Positions 34,703 to 43,750 of a DNA stretch of 64,000 nucleotides are shown piece by piece (the first letter of the stretch is position 1; each line of letters begins with the position of its first letter). The position numbers and the translations under genes were made by a program. A model generated the notes under the pieces. The model searched no databases, was not told the DNA's origin, and was given only the letters and a program-made list of their open reading frames with translations. Origin of the DNA: J089 sp964535735 (GTDB lineage: Bacteria; Fidelibacterota; Marinisomatia; Marinisomatales; J089); contig CAZHTM010000002.1 of the NCBI GenBank assembly GCA_964535735.1, positions 1 to 64,000 on the forward strand, written 5' to 3'.

Positions 34703-37086
34703 TGCGAATCTCCATTCATTGGCTGCGGCAATATGTGGATATCCATGAATCGCCGGAAGAACTGGCGGATATGCTTACCATGCTCGGGTTTGAAGCCGAG
34801 GTCATTACCGATTTATCTGGTATTACCGGCGTCGTTACCGCCCGGATTGAATCGGTGGATAAACATCCCAATGCTGATAAACTCCATCTCTGTCAAGTAA
34901 CCGATGGAACCGAAACCTTTTCCATTGTTTGCGGTGCGCCTAATGTAGCTGCCGGGCAAATCGTTCCCCTGGCAAAAATAGACGCCAAACTTCCTGGTGA
35001 TTTTGTCATCAAGAAGGCGAAAATCCGGGGAGAAGTGAGTTTTGGCATGTTGTGTTCGGAACGGGAATTGGGGATTTCGGACCGTCATGAAGGCATTTTA
35101 ATTCTGCCTTCTGATATTTCACTGGGACAGGATATTGTGGACGTCCTGAGAGATCAGGTAAGCGCCCTGGAGCTGGACATTACTCCAAATCGACCTGATA
35201 CGTTGTCTTATATTGGAATTGCCCGCGAAATCGCGGCCAAAACCAACCGGACCTTACATCTTCCAGAAATTCCTTCTATAGAACCTGAAACAACCGATGA
35301 GTCGATTCAAGTTATATTGGACGCTCCAGATGGCTGTCCACGGTACTTGGCAGGTATTGTTACCGGTCTGAAGGTGGGGCCGTCTCCTGATTGGATGGTA
35401 AAGCACCTGGAAGCGGCAGGTCAGCGGTCTATCAACAATCTTGTAGATATTTCCAACTATGTCCTTCTGGAACTGGGGCATCCAACCCATATTTTTGATT
35501 TGGACCGCTTTGGCTCCCGGGAAGTTCTGGTTCGGTTTGCCCAGGCAGGGGAGACGTTCAAAACATTGGATGGTGATTACCATCGTTTAAACAGTGATCA
35601 TTTATTAATCACGAATGGAAAAACACCGGTCGCCCTGGCGGGAATCATGGGCGGTGAAAATTCCGCAGTGACCGATTCCACCACTGCCGTACTCATTGAA
35701 AGTGCCTATTTTGATCCCGTGACTATTCGTAAGGGCTCCAAATCTTTGGGCATGTTAACCGAAGCGTCACGGCGGTTTGAGCGCGGGGCGGACCCCGAGG
35801 CCGTGGTTACGGCATTTTATCGCATTGTTGACTTGTTGCGCCGATACGCTGACGGTACCTTAGCCTCTGAGGTGGTGGATGCCTATCCCAACCCGATTAC
35901 CGTCAATAATATTGTTCTCCGGAAGTCTGAAACGGAACATGTTACCGGTCTGAATTTATCCGACCAACAGATTGAATCGTTGCTGCGCGGAATCCATGTC
36001 GCCATGGAGGTTAGAGAACCGGGACAATGGTTATGTACACCACCCAGTTTTCGTCCGGATTTGACCCGTGAGATCGATCTTATTGAAGAAGTAGTCAGAC
36101 TCTATGGATATGACCAGGTTGAAGCGTCTCACGCCTACCAGGGCCTATTTCAAGCCGGGCTTGCTGATCCACAAGCCTATTTATCGATTGTTCGCCGTGT
36201 TTTTAACGGACTGGGCTTTTATGAATGTTATAACAACTCCCTGGTCTCCGCTAAAATCGCCCATTTCAATCATCAGCCCCCTGTTTCAGTAATGAATCCT
36301 CTTACGGAACAGATGACCCATGTCCGAACTTCACTTTTTCCCGGACTATTGGCCAACCTCCAGACCAATTTCAATTTCGGTAAAAATGATGTCCAACTTT
36401 TTGAGGTTGGGAATATCCACCTTCAGCCTGATCCTGGATTTAAAGGTATCAAGCATCAACTTCAGGTTTGTGGCGTTTTAACCGGGAAATTCCGCGCGAC
36501 TCATGTCCATGACACTAAGGAATTCCTCCATAACTTTTTCACTGGAAAAGGACTGGTTCAGACAGCTCTCCAAGAGCTGACAGGGGAGGGAATTGAATTT
36601 ATTCCCACTGAATCTCAAGAATTGAATCCAGGCTTTGATCTCCGCCTTGGTGACCAAATTGTGGGACAGTATGGAGAAATAAGTAACGACCTGCTTCATC
36701 TGGTGAATTGCAAAACCGGCGCTCCGGTTTTTGGGTTTACTTTCTATATTGAAACTCTGGCGCCACGAATTGAGCAGACGAAAAAATATCACCCGGTAAA
36801 TCCGTTCCCTGGTATCGAACGAGATTTGAATTTTGTAGTGGACGCGCAGCGCTATGCTGGGGAGTTAGAGACGGTGATCAGAGAAAAAGGAGGGACCTGG
36901 CTCAAGAGTATTACTCCCATGGACGTGTTTACCCATGCTTCCCTGGGTCCGGGCAAGAAAAGTATCCTATTCCGGCTCTTTTTCCAGAGTGATTCGAAAA
37001 CACTTGAAGACTCTGAAGTAAACCCAATTATTGATAGAATTATCAAATTTGCGGATAAAGAAATTGGTGCTAAATTACGTTCATGA
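34702..37086 (+). CDS. pheT: Phenylalanyl-tRNA synthetase beta subunit
   Basis: 794 residues from the ATG at 34702, overlapping the pheS stop by one base. Order of domains: tRNA-binding EMAP-like domain (SVDKHPNADKLHLCQVTDG), B3/B4 editing domain, B5 domain (FRPDLTREIDLIEEVVRLYG), catalytic-like core (TSLFPGLLANLQTNFNFGKN) and a C-terminal anticodon-binding domain (NPFPGIERDLNFVVD). Full length for the family. It edits mischarged Tyr and completes the Phe enzyme. Confidence 0.97.
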   Translation: MRISIHWLRQYVDIHESPEELADMLTMLGFEAEVITDLSGITGVVTARIESVDKHPNADKLHLCQVTDGTETFSIVCGAPNVAAGQIVPLAKIDAKLPGDFVIKKAKIRGEVSFGMLCSERELGISDRHEGILILPSDISLGQDIVDVLRDQVSALELDITPNRPDTLSYIGIAREIAAKTNRTLHLPEIPSIEPETTDESIQVILDAPDGCPRYLAGIVTGLKVGPSPDWMVKHLEAAGQRSINNLVDISNYVLLELGHPTHIFDLDRFGSREVLVRFAQAGETFKTLDGDYHRLNSDHLLITNGKTPVALAGIMGGENSAVTDSTTAVLIESAYFDPVTIRKGSKSLGMLTEASRRFERGADPEAVVTAFYRIVDLLRRYADGTLASEVVDAYPNPITVNNIVLRKSETEHVTGLNLSDQQIESLLRGIHVAMEVREPGQWLCTPPSFRPDLTREIDLIEEVVRLYGYDQVEASHAYQGLFQAGLADPQAYLSIVRRVFNGLGFYECYNNSLVSAKIAHFNHQPPVSVMNPLTEQMTHVRTSLFPGLLANLQTNFNFGKNDVQLFEVGNIHLQPDPGFKGIKHQLQVCGVLTGKFRATHVHDTKEFLHNFFTGKGLVQTALQELTGEGIEFIPTESQELNPGFDLRLGDQIVGQYGEISNDLLHLVNCKTGAPVFGFTFYIETLAPRIEQTKKYHPVNPFPGIERDLNFVVDAQRYAGELETVIREKGGTWLKSITPMDVFTHASLGPGKKSILFRLFFQSDSKTLEDSEVNPIIDRIIKFADKEIGAKLRS

Positions 37087-37280
37087 ATGAACTAACAGCA
37101 TTTGATGAACTGGAAAATAGGATCCGGCATTTCGTGGACGAATTCCACCGTTTAAAAACCCATGTTTCTGAGACCGGGCCTGATAAGCATGCTCAGGAAA
37201 AAATCGAAAAAGTTGAGGAGAAAGTTAAAGCGCTTCTTCAACTGATTGACCAACTGGAAATGGAATTAACCCATGAATGA
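37083..37280 (+). CDS. Small coiled-coil protein, ZapB-like
   Basis: 65 residues; the ATG overlaps the pheT stop by four bases. Almost the whole chain is a predicted coiled coil (FDELENRIRHFVDEFHRLK; EKIEKVEEKVKALLQLIDQL). It lies directly before zapA and overlaps it by eight bases. Size, coiled-coil nature and place point to a ZapB-type cell-division factor, but the family is too short and variable to be sure. Confidence 0.7.
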   Translation: MNELTAFDELENRIRHFVDEFHRLKTHVSETGPDKHAQEKIEKVEEKVKALLQLIDQLEMELTHE

Positions 37281-37569
37281 TTCTGAAAGTTTAGTCCGCG
37301 TCTCCATTTTCGGTCAGGAATACACTGTTAAAGCACCCACGGATCCGGATTACATTCGTCGAATTGCCGACTACGTCAATGCGAAAATGAATGAAGTCCG
37401 GGAAAAATCAGGAAGTGAACAATCGGCAACGCGAATCGCCATTCTGGCCGCCATGAATATTTCCGATGAATTGTTTACCGTCCGCAAAGAATGCGAAGAC
37501 CTGAACCAGACGGTGGAAAACCGGGTCACCGAGTTGGTTGACCTGGTGGATGAAGCCCTAGAAAGCTAA
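37273..37569 (+). CDS. zapA: Cell division protein ZapA
   Basis: 98 residues from an ATG at 37273. The N-terminal half has the ZapA pattern VRVSIFGQEYTVKAPTDPDY, then IRRIADYVNAKMNEVRE, RIAILAAMNISDELF and a C-terminal coiled coil. ZapA binds and bundles FtsZ at midcell. The tiny gene before it is a likely partner. Confidence 0.9.
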   Translation: MNDSESLVRVSIFGQEYTVKAPTDPDYIRRIADYVNAKMNEVREKSGSEQSATRIAILAAMNISDELFTVRKECEDLNQTVENRVTELVDLVDEALES

Positions 37570-37579
37570 ATTACCGTTC

Positions 37580-38470
37580 GTGTCCAAACCGCTGCTCCTT
37601 TCCGGTAAAACTGTCGCAGCCCAGGTATACAACGATCTAAAACCGCGGATTCAACAACTTCAATCCAAAGGTATCCAACCTGGATTGGTTGTTATTCTGG
37701 TGGGCGATGACCCCGCATCTCACGTTTATGTCCGTTCCAAAGCAAAGCGGTTTGAAAAATTAGGATTAGTCTCTGAAACCGTTCTATTGCCCAAGGACAC
37801 GTCCGAGACAGAGCTAATCCAACGGATCAATACCTTTAATCAAGATCCCCGCTTCCATGGAATATTGGTACAAATGCCGGTCCCACCGCAAATCCGGGCT
37901 GATGCGGTCATCCAGGCCATAGCGCCAACCAAAGATGTAGATGGGTTTCATCCGGAAAATATGGGATTGCTTACGACGGGTCACCCCCGTTTTATTCCCT
38001 GCACACCGAAGGGGATTCTGCGGATACTTAAACATTATGATATATCCTTATCAGGCAAGCATGTGGTTGTGGTGGGTAGGAGTAACATTGTGGGACGCCC
38101 TATCTCTATTCTTACCAGCTTAAAAAACGATTCAGGCAATGCCACCACGACGCTATGCCATTCCGGAACACAGAATATCCCTGAATTTACCCGACAAGCC
38201 GACGTGATCATTGCCGCTATTGGGCAACCGAATTATATCACCTCAGACTTTGTGAAAAAGGGTGCGGTATTAATTGATGTGGGGATCAACCGTGTCCCGG
38301 ATGATTCCGAAAAGGGGTATCATCTGGTAGGCGACATCGACGCCACTTCGGTTTCATCCCTGGCAAAAGCCCTGACACCTGTTCCTGGAGGAGTAGGACC
38401 CATGACTATTGCCATGTTGGTGGAAAATACGGTTGAATCGGCTGAGCGAAGTCACCTTGCCAATCATTAG
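37580..38470 (+). CDS. folD: Bifunctional methylene-THF dehydrogenase/cyclohydrolase
   Basis: 296 residues from a GTG at 37580. FolD motifs: VGDDPASHVYVRSKAKRFEK (with the catalytic Lys of YVxxK), GILVQMPVP, KDVDGFHPENMG, VVVGRSNIVGRPIS (NADP site) and PVPGGVGPMTIAML. It interconverts methylene-, methenyl- and formyl-THF for purine and initiator-tRNA formylation. Length is standard. Confidence 0.96.
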   Translation: MSKPLLLSGKTVAAQVYNDLKPRIQQLQSKGIQPGLVVILVGDDPASHVYVRSKAKRFEKLGLVSETVLLPKDTSETELIQRINTFNQDPRFHGILVQMPVPPQIRADAVIQAIAPTKDVDGFHPENMGLLTTGHPRFIPCTPKGILRILKHYDISLSGKHVVVVGRSNIVGRPISILTSLKNDSGNATTTLCHSGTQNIPEFTRQADVIIAAIGQPNYITSDFVKKGAVLIDVGINRVPDDSEKGYHLVGDIDATSVSSLAKALTPVPGGVGPMTIAMLVENTVESAERSHLANH

Positions 38471-38540
38471 CAAATAGTTTTAATTATGTGTGAAACCTCC
38501 TAATTTCGATGCCGAATTTTCAGTTCTTTCAACAAGATAT

Positions 38541-38612
38541 GCGCCCGTAGTTCAATGGATAGAATGAAGGATTCCGGTTCCTTTGATGGGGGTTCGACTC
38601 CCTCCGGGCGTA
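38541..38612 (+). tRNA. tRNA-Arg (anticodon CCG)
   Basis: Acceptor GCGCCCG/CGGGCGT, anticodon stem AAGGA/TCCTT around TTCCGGT, T arm GGGGG-TTCGACT-CCCTC. CCA is not encoded. Upstream, TTGCCA (38457) and TAATTA (38481) may form its promoter. Confidence 0.95.
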
Positions 38613-38617
38613 CAAAT

Positions 38618-38642
38618 ATCCCGCATTCGCGGGATTTTTTTT
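38618..38642 (+). terminator. Terminator of tRNA-Arg(CCG)
   Basis: ATCCCGC (38618-38624) and GCGGGAT (38629-38635) with loop ATTC, followed by a run of T. A typical Rho-independent terminator six bases past the tRNA. Confidence 0.9.
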
Positions 38643-38673
38643 TCAATTTAACATATTCAAATAGGAGGGACGC

Positions 38674-38988
38674 ATGGGTCGTTTAGTTCTCACCACCATG
38701 AATGATGCCCAGGCTGCACGGCATCTAGCCGAAGACCTCATCCAAAATCGTTTGGCCGCCTGCGTGAATATTTTACCTCAGGTTACCAGTATCTACCGGT
38801 GGAAAGACCAAATCGAAAAGGATGAGGAGTGGCTTTTATTGATTAAAACGACAGAGAAAAAATTGGAGCTTCTGGAATCCTATCTAACGAAGCATCATCC
38901 CTATGAGGTACCGGAAATTGCAGTTATCAATCTTGATCATCTAAATCCCGACTATCACCGCTGGTTGATCGATTCCGTCCAGGGATAA
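38674..38988 (+). CDS. cutA: CutA family protein
   Basis: 104 residues from an ATG at 38674, after AGGAGGGACGC. CutA1 pattern: TTMNDAQAARHLAEDLIQNR, LAACVNILPQVTSIYRWK, EEWLLLIKTTE, HPYEVPEIAVINL. CutA forms very stable trimers; it was tied to divalent metal tolerance, but its true role is unclear. Confidence 0.94.
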   Translation: MGRLVLTTMNDAQAARHLAEDLIQNRLAACVNILPQVTSIYRWKDQIEKDEEWLLLIKTTEKKLELLESYLTKHHPYEVPEIAVINLDHLNPDYHRWLIDSVQG

Positions 38989-39067
38989 CCTTTATTCTTC
39001 ATTTTTTAGACGGATTGGATTTAGATTTCCAAATGATTCTAAACAAATGACCTGATAGACGCATCCC

Positions 39068-40069
39068 GTGCAACAAATTCCCACACCTAAACGATCCAGA
39101 TTCCTGATTTATTTGGCAGGCTTGGTTATCATATCCTCAATGGGGTATTACATTATTGGAGGTGAAGGGTGGTCCTTGGTGGATTCGCTGTATATGACGA
39201 TTATCACGCTCACAACGGTGGGATTTGGCGAGGTCCACGAACTATCGCAACTCGGCAAAATTTGGTCCATGCTGGTGATCATTGTTGGTGTTAGCGTTCT
39301 ATCAGTGTTTTTATCCCAAATTGGAACTGATTTCATCGAATTCAAACAATATCGGAAACGAATGATGCGAAACAAAATTGAAAAGCTAAAAGACCATTAC
39401 ATTATTTGTGGCTTCGGCCGAACCGGCACCTATGTGGCAAAGGAGCTATATAAAAAAGGAGTCCCTTTTGTTGTCATCGATAATAATTTGGAAAAACTGG
39501 ATAAAATCAGAGAATATGGCTTTCTTCATCTTGAGGGCGACGTCATGTATGATGAAACTCTGATTGAAGCCAAGGTTGATATAGCAAAAGGATTAGTTAT
39601 TTCCTTGGATAATGATCAGGACAATTTATTTGTCACCATGTCGGCCAGGAATCTCAATAAGGATGCCTATATAATCAGTCGGTGCATTCAGCATGAAACC
39701 GGGAAAAAACTCAAACGAGCAGGTGCAAACAAAATCGTGAATCCTTACATCGCCGGAGGTCAGAAAATCGCCGAACTGTTGTTGTCACCTGAAGTGGAAG
39801 ACGCTGTTTCTATTTCAACACCCAGCGCAAATCTGGATTTGTTAATCGAACAGTTTAAAATGAATGATATCGCCAAACTTGATGGGATCATGATTAAGGA
39901 TTCTCGATTGAGAGAAGATTTTCGTTTAATTGTGGTTGGCGTGATTGGATCGGATGGAGAGGTGGATTTGAATCCAGATCCACATACGGTATTAAAGCTT
40001 GGACAAACGCTCTTGTTAATCGGGAGTGCCGAGAATATGGCCAATTTCAAGCATGCGTACTTTGACTAA
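39068..40069 (+). CDS. Two-helix K+ channel with RCK (TrkA-N/TrkA-C) domains
   Basis: 333 residues from a GTG at 39068. Two membrane helices (about 14-28 and 72-88) flank a pore with the filter TTVGFGE. Then a Rossmann RCK domain (HYIICGFGRTGTYVAKEL, VVIDNNLEKLDKI, EGDVMYDETLIEA) and a TrkA-C domain (about 245-333). The layout is that of MthK-type channels, gated by cytosolic ligands such as Ca or nucleotides. Unusually simple N-terminus but full length. It converges with leuS. Confidence 0.93.
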   Translation: MQQIPTPKRSRFLIYLAGLVIISSMGYYIIGGEGWSLVDSLYMTIITLTTVGFGEVHELSQLGKIWSMLVIIVGVSVLSVFLSQIGTDFIEFKQYRKRMMRNKIEKLKDHYIICGFGRTGTYVAKELYKKGVPFVVIDNNLEKLDKIREYGFLHLEGDVMYDETLIEAKVDIAKGLVISLDNDQDNLFVTMSARNLNKDAYIISRCIQHETGKKLKRAGANKIVNPYIAGGQKIAELLLSPEVEDAVSISTPSANLDLLIEQFKMNDIAKLDGIMIKDSRLREDFRLIVVGVIGSDGEVDLNPDPHTVLKLGQTLLLIGSAENMANFKHAYFD

Positions 40070-40100
40070 ATCCGCATAATATATATTATGTATAATTATA

Positions 40101-42515
40101 TCACCTGACCACAAAATTGACCAGTCGGTTTGGTACATAGATCTCTTTAACCAGACTGCCCTGCTCTAAATACTTCTTTACATTATTTTCGTCTTTAGCC
40201 TTTTGTAAAACGCTTTCCTTACTTGCATCACGTGAAATTTGAATTTTCCCTCGCATTTTACCATTAACTTGGATGGCAACAACAACTTGATCATCCACAA
40301 TCCATTGCGGATCGTAGTCCGGCCAGTCCTGATAAGCTAACTCTTCAGCTTGTCCCAACCGTTCACGATTCAATTCTTCACAAAGATGTGGCGCAAACGG
40401 ATTCAATAATTTTAAAAATGTGATGAGGACCTGTCGATTCATTCTTTGCTGACCAGATACCTGGTTCATAAAAATCATCATCTGGGATATAGCCGTATTA
40501 AATCCTAAGGATTCAATATCTTCCGTGACTTTTTTAATAGTCTTATGAAGGAATCGTTTGGTTTGATCATCGGGCTCATCATCTACTACCTCAACGCGCT
40601 GGAAAAAGTCCCACACCTTTTGCAGAAACCGGGCACATCCCTGCAATCCTTTTGTACTCCAGGGTTTGGTTTTATCCAGGGGGCCCATGAACATTTCATA
40701 CAAACGTACGGCATCAGCGCCGAATTCAGCAATCACATCATCAGGATTGACCACATTTCCCCGGGATTTACTCATTTTTGTCCCGTCTTCACCCAAGATC
40801 ATGCCCTGATTGTATAATTTCTTGAACGGTTCACGAGTCGATACAAGGCCTAGATCATGCAAAACATGATGCCAGAATCGGGCATACAGTAGATGCAAAA
40901 CGGCATGTTCCTGCCCGCCGATATAGATGTCGACGGGCATCCAATAATTCTCTTTTTCCTTATCCCAGGGACGGCCCTCATTATTTGGATCCAAATACCG
41001 TAAATAATACCAACATGATCCGGCCCATTGAGGCATAGTATTGGTTTCGCGGCGGCCTCCGTCAGGAATTTCTACCCAATCCTTTACTTTCGCTAACGGC
41101 GGTTCACCGGTACCCGTGGGATGATAATCCTTTACTTCCGGCAAGGTTAAGGGTAAGTCTTCTTCGTTTACCGGCTCGATTCTATCGGAGTAATGAATGA
41201 CTGGGATAGGTTCGCCCCAATATCGTTGACGAGAGAAAAGCCAATCCCTTAGCTTATACTGAACCGTGGCCTTCCCCTTCTGTTCAGATTCCAGCCAATC
41301 AGTAATTTTCTTTATGGCCTCTCTGGCAACCAGTCCATTAATGGAAAATCGCCCATCAGGTGTCTCAGAATTAATCATAATCCCATTGTCGATATCAGTA
41401 AAAGCACCACGTTCAATATCGCCACCTGACACTACTTCCTGGATGCGTAAATTAAATTTTCGAGCGAATTCCCAATCCCGTTGATCATGAGCAGGCACTG
41501 CCATGATGGCTCCCGTTCCATAGGACATGAGCACGTAATCAGAGATCCAGACCTGAATTTCTTTCCCATTTACGGGATTGATAGCATACGCTCCGGTGAA
41601 AACACCGGTTTTTTCCTTGGAAAGCTCTGTGCGAGCCAGGTCTGATTTTGTCGCTACAAGAGCCTGGTAGTCTTGTACTTCGGATTTTTGCTCCGCAGTG
41701 GTCAATCGCTCAACAAAGGGATGTTCCGGAGCCATAACCATATAGGTAGCGCCAAATAATGTATCCGGACGTGTTGTAAATACAGTTAATACTTCATTTA
41801 TGGACGGTAAATTGAAGTAAACTTCCGCTCCTGTGGATTTTCCAATCCAATTCCGTTGCAATTCTTTTACATGTTCCGGCCAATCCAATTCGTCCAGTCC
41901 TACCAAAAGCGATTCCGCATAGGCTGTAATTTTCAGCATCCATTGACGCATGGGTTTTCGGATTACGGGATGTCCTCCCCGCTCCGATTTTCCATCGATA
42001 ACTTCTTCATTCGCTAGAACGGTCCCCAACGCGGGACACCAGTTCACGGGGATTTCAGCCTCGTAGGCCAATCCCTTTTTAAATAATTGGAGAAAAATCC
42101 ACTGGGTCCATTTGTAATACTTCGGATCGGTGGTATTGATTTCCCGATCCCAATCATAGGAAAAGCCTAATCGCTTAATCTGCTTTCGGAAATTATCAAT
42201 ATTTCGTTGGGTGGTAACTGCAGGATGTGTGCCGGTTTGAATGGCGTGTTGTTCTGCAGGCAGGCCAAACGCATCCCAGCCCATGGGATGCAATACATTG
42301 AATCCACGCATACGTTTGTAGCGGGCAATGATATCCGTGGCCGTATAGCTTAAAGGATGTCCCACATGCAATCCGTGAGCCGAAGGATAGGGAAACATGT
42401 CCAAAACATAATACTTCGGCCGTTCTGGATCTTCAACAGCTTTAAACGTTTTATTTTCTTCCCAGTTTTTCTGCCACCGTAGTTCGATGTCCTGTGGATT
42501 GTATGCTACACTCAT
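40101..42515 (-). CDS. leuS: Leucyl-tRNA synthetase
   Basis: 804 residues from the ATG at 42515 (MSVAYNPQDIELRWQ); an ATG at 42542 would add nine residues. HIGH motif in MFPYPSAHGLHVGHP, KMSKS in DGTKMSKSRGNVVNP, a CP1 editing domain (VFTTRPDTLFGATYMV; TGAIMAVPAHDQRD) and WYYLRYLDP. It is a class I enzyme that charges tRNA-Leu. It ends 31 bp from the channel gene; the AT-rich palindrome between them (40076-40090) may serve both. Confidence 0.96.
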   Translation of the reverse strand: MSVAYNPQDIELRWQKNWEENKTFKAVEDPERPKYYVLDMFPYPSAHGLHVGHPLSYTATDIIARYKRMRGFNVLHPMGWDAFGLPAEQHAIQTGTHPAVTTQRNIDNFRKQIKRLGFSYDWDREINTTDPKYYKWTQWIFLQLFKKGLAYEAEIPVNWCPALGTVLANEEVIDGKSERGGHPVIRKPMRQWMLKITAYAESLLVGLDELDWPEHVKELQRNWIGKSTGAEVYFNLPSINEVLTVFTTRPDTLFGATYMVMAPEHPFVERLTTAEQKSEVQDYQALVATKSDLARTELSKEKTGVFTGAYAINPVNGKEIQVWISDYVLMSYGTGAIMAVPAHDQRDWEFARKFNLRIQEVVSGGDIERGAFTDIDNGIMINSETPDGRFSINGLVAREAIKKITDWLESEQKGKATVQYKLRDWLFSRQRYWGEPIPVIHYSDRIEPVNEEDLPLTLPEVKDYHPTGTGEPPLAKVKDWVEIPDGGRRETNTMPQWAGSCWYYLRYLDPNNEGRPWDKEKENYWMPVDIYIGGQEHAVLHLLYARFWHHVLHDLGLVSTREPFKKLYNQGMILGEDGTKMSKSRGNVVNPDDVIAEFGADAVRLYEMFMGPLDKTKPWSTKGLQGCARFLQKVWDFFQRVEVVDDEPDDQTKRFLHKTIKKVTEDIESLGFNTAISQMMIFMNQVSGQQRMNRQVLITFLKLLNPFAPHLCEELNRERLGQAEELAYQDWPDYDPQWIVDDQVVVAIQVNGKMRGKIQISRDASKESVLQKAKDENNVKKYLEQGSLVKEIYVPNRLVNFVVR

Positions 42516-42670
42516 CCGTCTCTCGTGTTGATTCAAATTCATCCGTTTTCGAAAGGAAATTCTACCACGATTTCTTCACATGAATCCACACTGGTGAATT
42601 CTGATTTACATACGGATTTACCGCTGTTTTTAGGAGAGTGGTTAGAACGACTCTTCATCCACTTGATCCT

Positions 42671-42862
42671 TCACTCTAGTTTCAAAGCCGGTTTATGATC
42701 AAGAATAACTTTTTGATATTCCAATTTCCAAGGGATGCCAGTTTGGGTGGATTTAGTCTGACGATGGTTATGCTCGTCTAAATACCGAGCCACATTATTG
42801 GCGCTGCCTATATAATACTGGTCAAGTCTGTCACTATAAAGGATATATACAAAATATGTGTC
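42671..42862 (-). pseudogene. GIY-YIG nuclease fragment fused to the 3' end of tRNA-Pro
   Basis: On the minus strand the last bases of tRNA-Pro read straight into FVYILYSDRLDQYYIGSANN and VARYLDEHNH, then PWKLEYQKVILDHKPALKLE: a small GIY-YIG domain of the UvrC-like group. A TGA (42671-42673) cuts it where such proteins normally go on (RexIKxxKSR). The next codons, RIKWMKSR, continue the family pattern, so one base change made the stop. No separate start codon exists between tRNA and domain; in frame, the reading extends upstream through the whole tRNA to a GTG at 42931. Probably inactive. Confidence 0.7.
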
Positions 42863-42935
42863 GGGGTGAAAGGATTTGAACCTTCGACCTCGTCGTCCCG
42901 AACGACGCGCGCTAACCGGGCTGCGCCACACCCCG
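42861..42935 (-). tRNA. tRNA-Pro (anticodon CGG)
   Basis: Acceptor CGGGGTG/CACCCCG, anticodon stem CGTCG/CGACG around TTCGGGA, T arm with GGTTCAAATCC. CCA is not encoded. A decayed second copy lies just upstream and a GIY-YIG frame begins at its 3' end. Confidence 0.95.
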
Positions 42936-42991
42936 AATTCTTATTCATTGTCAAATATTGTATAACTTCGGTAAGGCTGAAATTGTTTTCC

Positions 42992-43073
42992 CTCGACCTC
43001 ACCGATATCTATCGGGGCGCGCTAACCGGGCTGCCTGTCCGACGAATGTCATGCAGGCGGGCGCCACACCCCG
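42992..43073 (-). pseudogene. Decayed second tRNA-Pro copy with palindromic insertions
   Basis: The strings GCGCGCTAACCGGGCTGC and GCCACACCCCGAA of the intact tRNA-Pro (plus-strand view) recur here, but 28 bp are inserted between them in the D arm. The insert carries a hairpin, GCCTG (43033-43037) with CAGGC (43054-43058). The anticodon arm is replaced by the palindrome CCGATATCTATCGG (43002-43015). The T arm is lost. It cannot work as a tRNA. It reads the same way as the intact gene 57 bp on. Confidence 0.7.
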
Positions 43074-43135
43074 AAATTCATGTTCAATCATGCGAAAAAG
43101 CGCGGAAAATTAAATGATTCCCGTCGTTAAACCAA

Positions 43136-43750
43136 CTAAATGAGAAGTTTAATTACTGCAAATCCCCCGATCAGTAGTACTGTAAATAAAAATGCCAGTT
43201 TATTAAAATACCTGTCGATAAATGAACGAATGGGCTCTCCGAATTTCCAAATGAGCCATCCCACCAGAAAAAACCGCGCGGATCGGGAGATGATGGATGC
43301 CAGTATGAACAGAAAGAAATTGATATTGAATGCGCCAGCGGTGATGGTAAACACTTTATAGGGAATCGGCGTAAACCCAGCTGTAAAAATGATCCAGAAG
43401 TTCCACTGGTCGTACAGCGATTTGATTCGTTCGAACCCATCTATAGTAAAACCGGGAACCACTCTGAAAAACATGTCCGCAATGGAGGAATAAATCCCGG
43501 GCTGATCCCACCAGACAAAATACCCCAATCCATAGCCCAGGACCGCACCTAAGACTGAGGCAATCGAAGCTAATGCTGCAAACCAGAGTGCCCGTTTCCG
43601 AAGTCCAAGTGCCAGAGCAATCAACAATACATCCGGCGGAACTGGGAAAAATGAGGCCTCCGCAAACGCCAGCACAAATAATGCGGCCGGGCCATAAGGC
43701 GTCTCCGCCCAATGCAGGACCCAATCATATAATCGTCGTAACCAATTCAT
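43136..43750 (-). CDS. YqaA/DedA-type (VTT domain) membrane protein
   Basis: 204 residues from the ATG at 43750 (MNWLRRLYDWVL), four bases into the end of the upstream gene. About five membrane segments, with FAEASFFPVPPDVLLIALAL, a GLGYFVWW stretch, and FTAGFTPIPYKVFTITAGAF, the pattern of YqaA proteins of the SNARE-associated/DedA superfamily. DedA-type proteins are lipid scramblases or carriers of polyprenyl phosphate. It follows a GT2 glycosyltransferase, in line with a lipid-linked sugar role. Confidence 0.87.
   Translation of the reverse strand: MNWLRRLYDWVLHWAETPYGPAALFVLAFAEASFFPVPPDVLLIALALGLRKRALWFAALASIASVLGAVLGYGLGYFVWWDQPGIYSSIADMFFRVVPGFTIDGFERIKSLYDQWNFWIIFTAGFTPIPYKVFTITAGAFNINFFLFILASIISRSARFFLVGWLIWKFGEPIRSFIDRYFNKLAFLFTVLLIGGFAVIKLLI

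Noticed and set aside
34588..37086. Longer pheT reading from 34588
   Set aside because: The extra codons overlap the end of pheS; the ATG at 34702 gives the conserved PheT N-terminus.
42671..42673. TGA in the GIY-YIG fragment as a selenocysteine codon
   Set aside because: No hairpin of SECIS type follows, and the family has Arg/Glu rather than Cys at this place; a premature stop is simpler.
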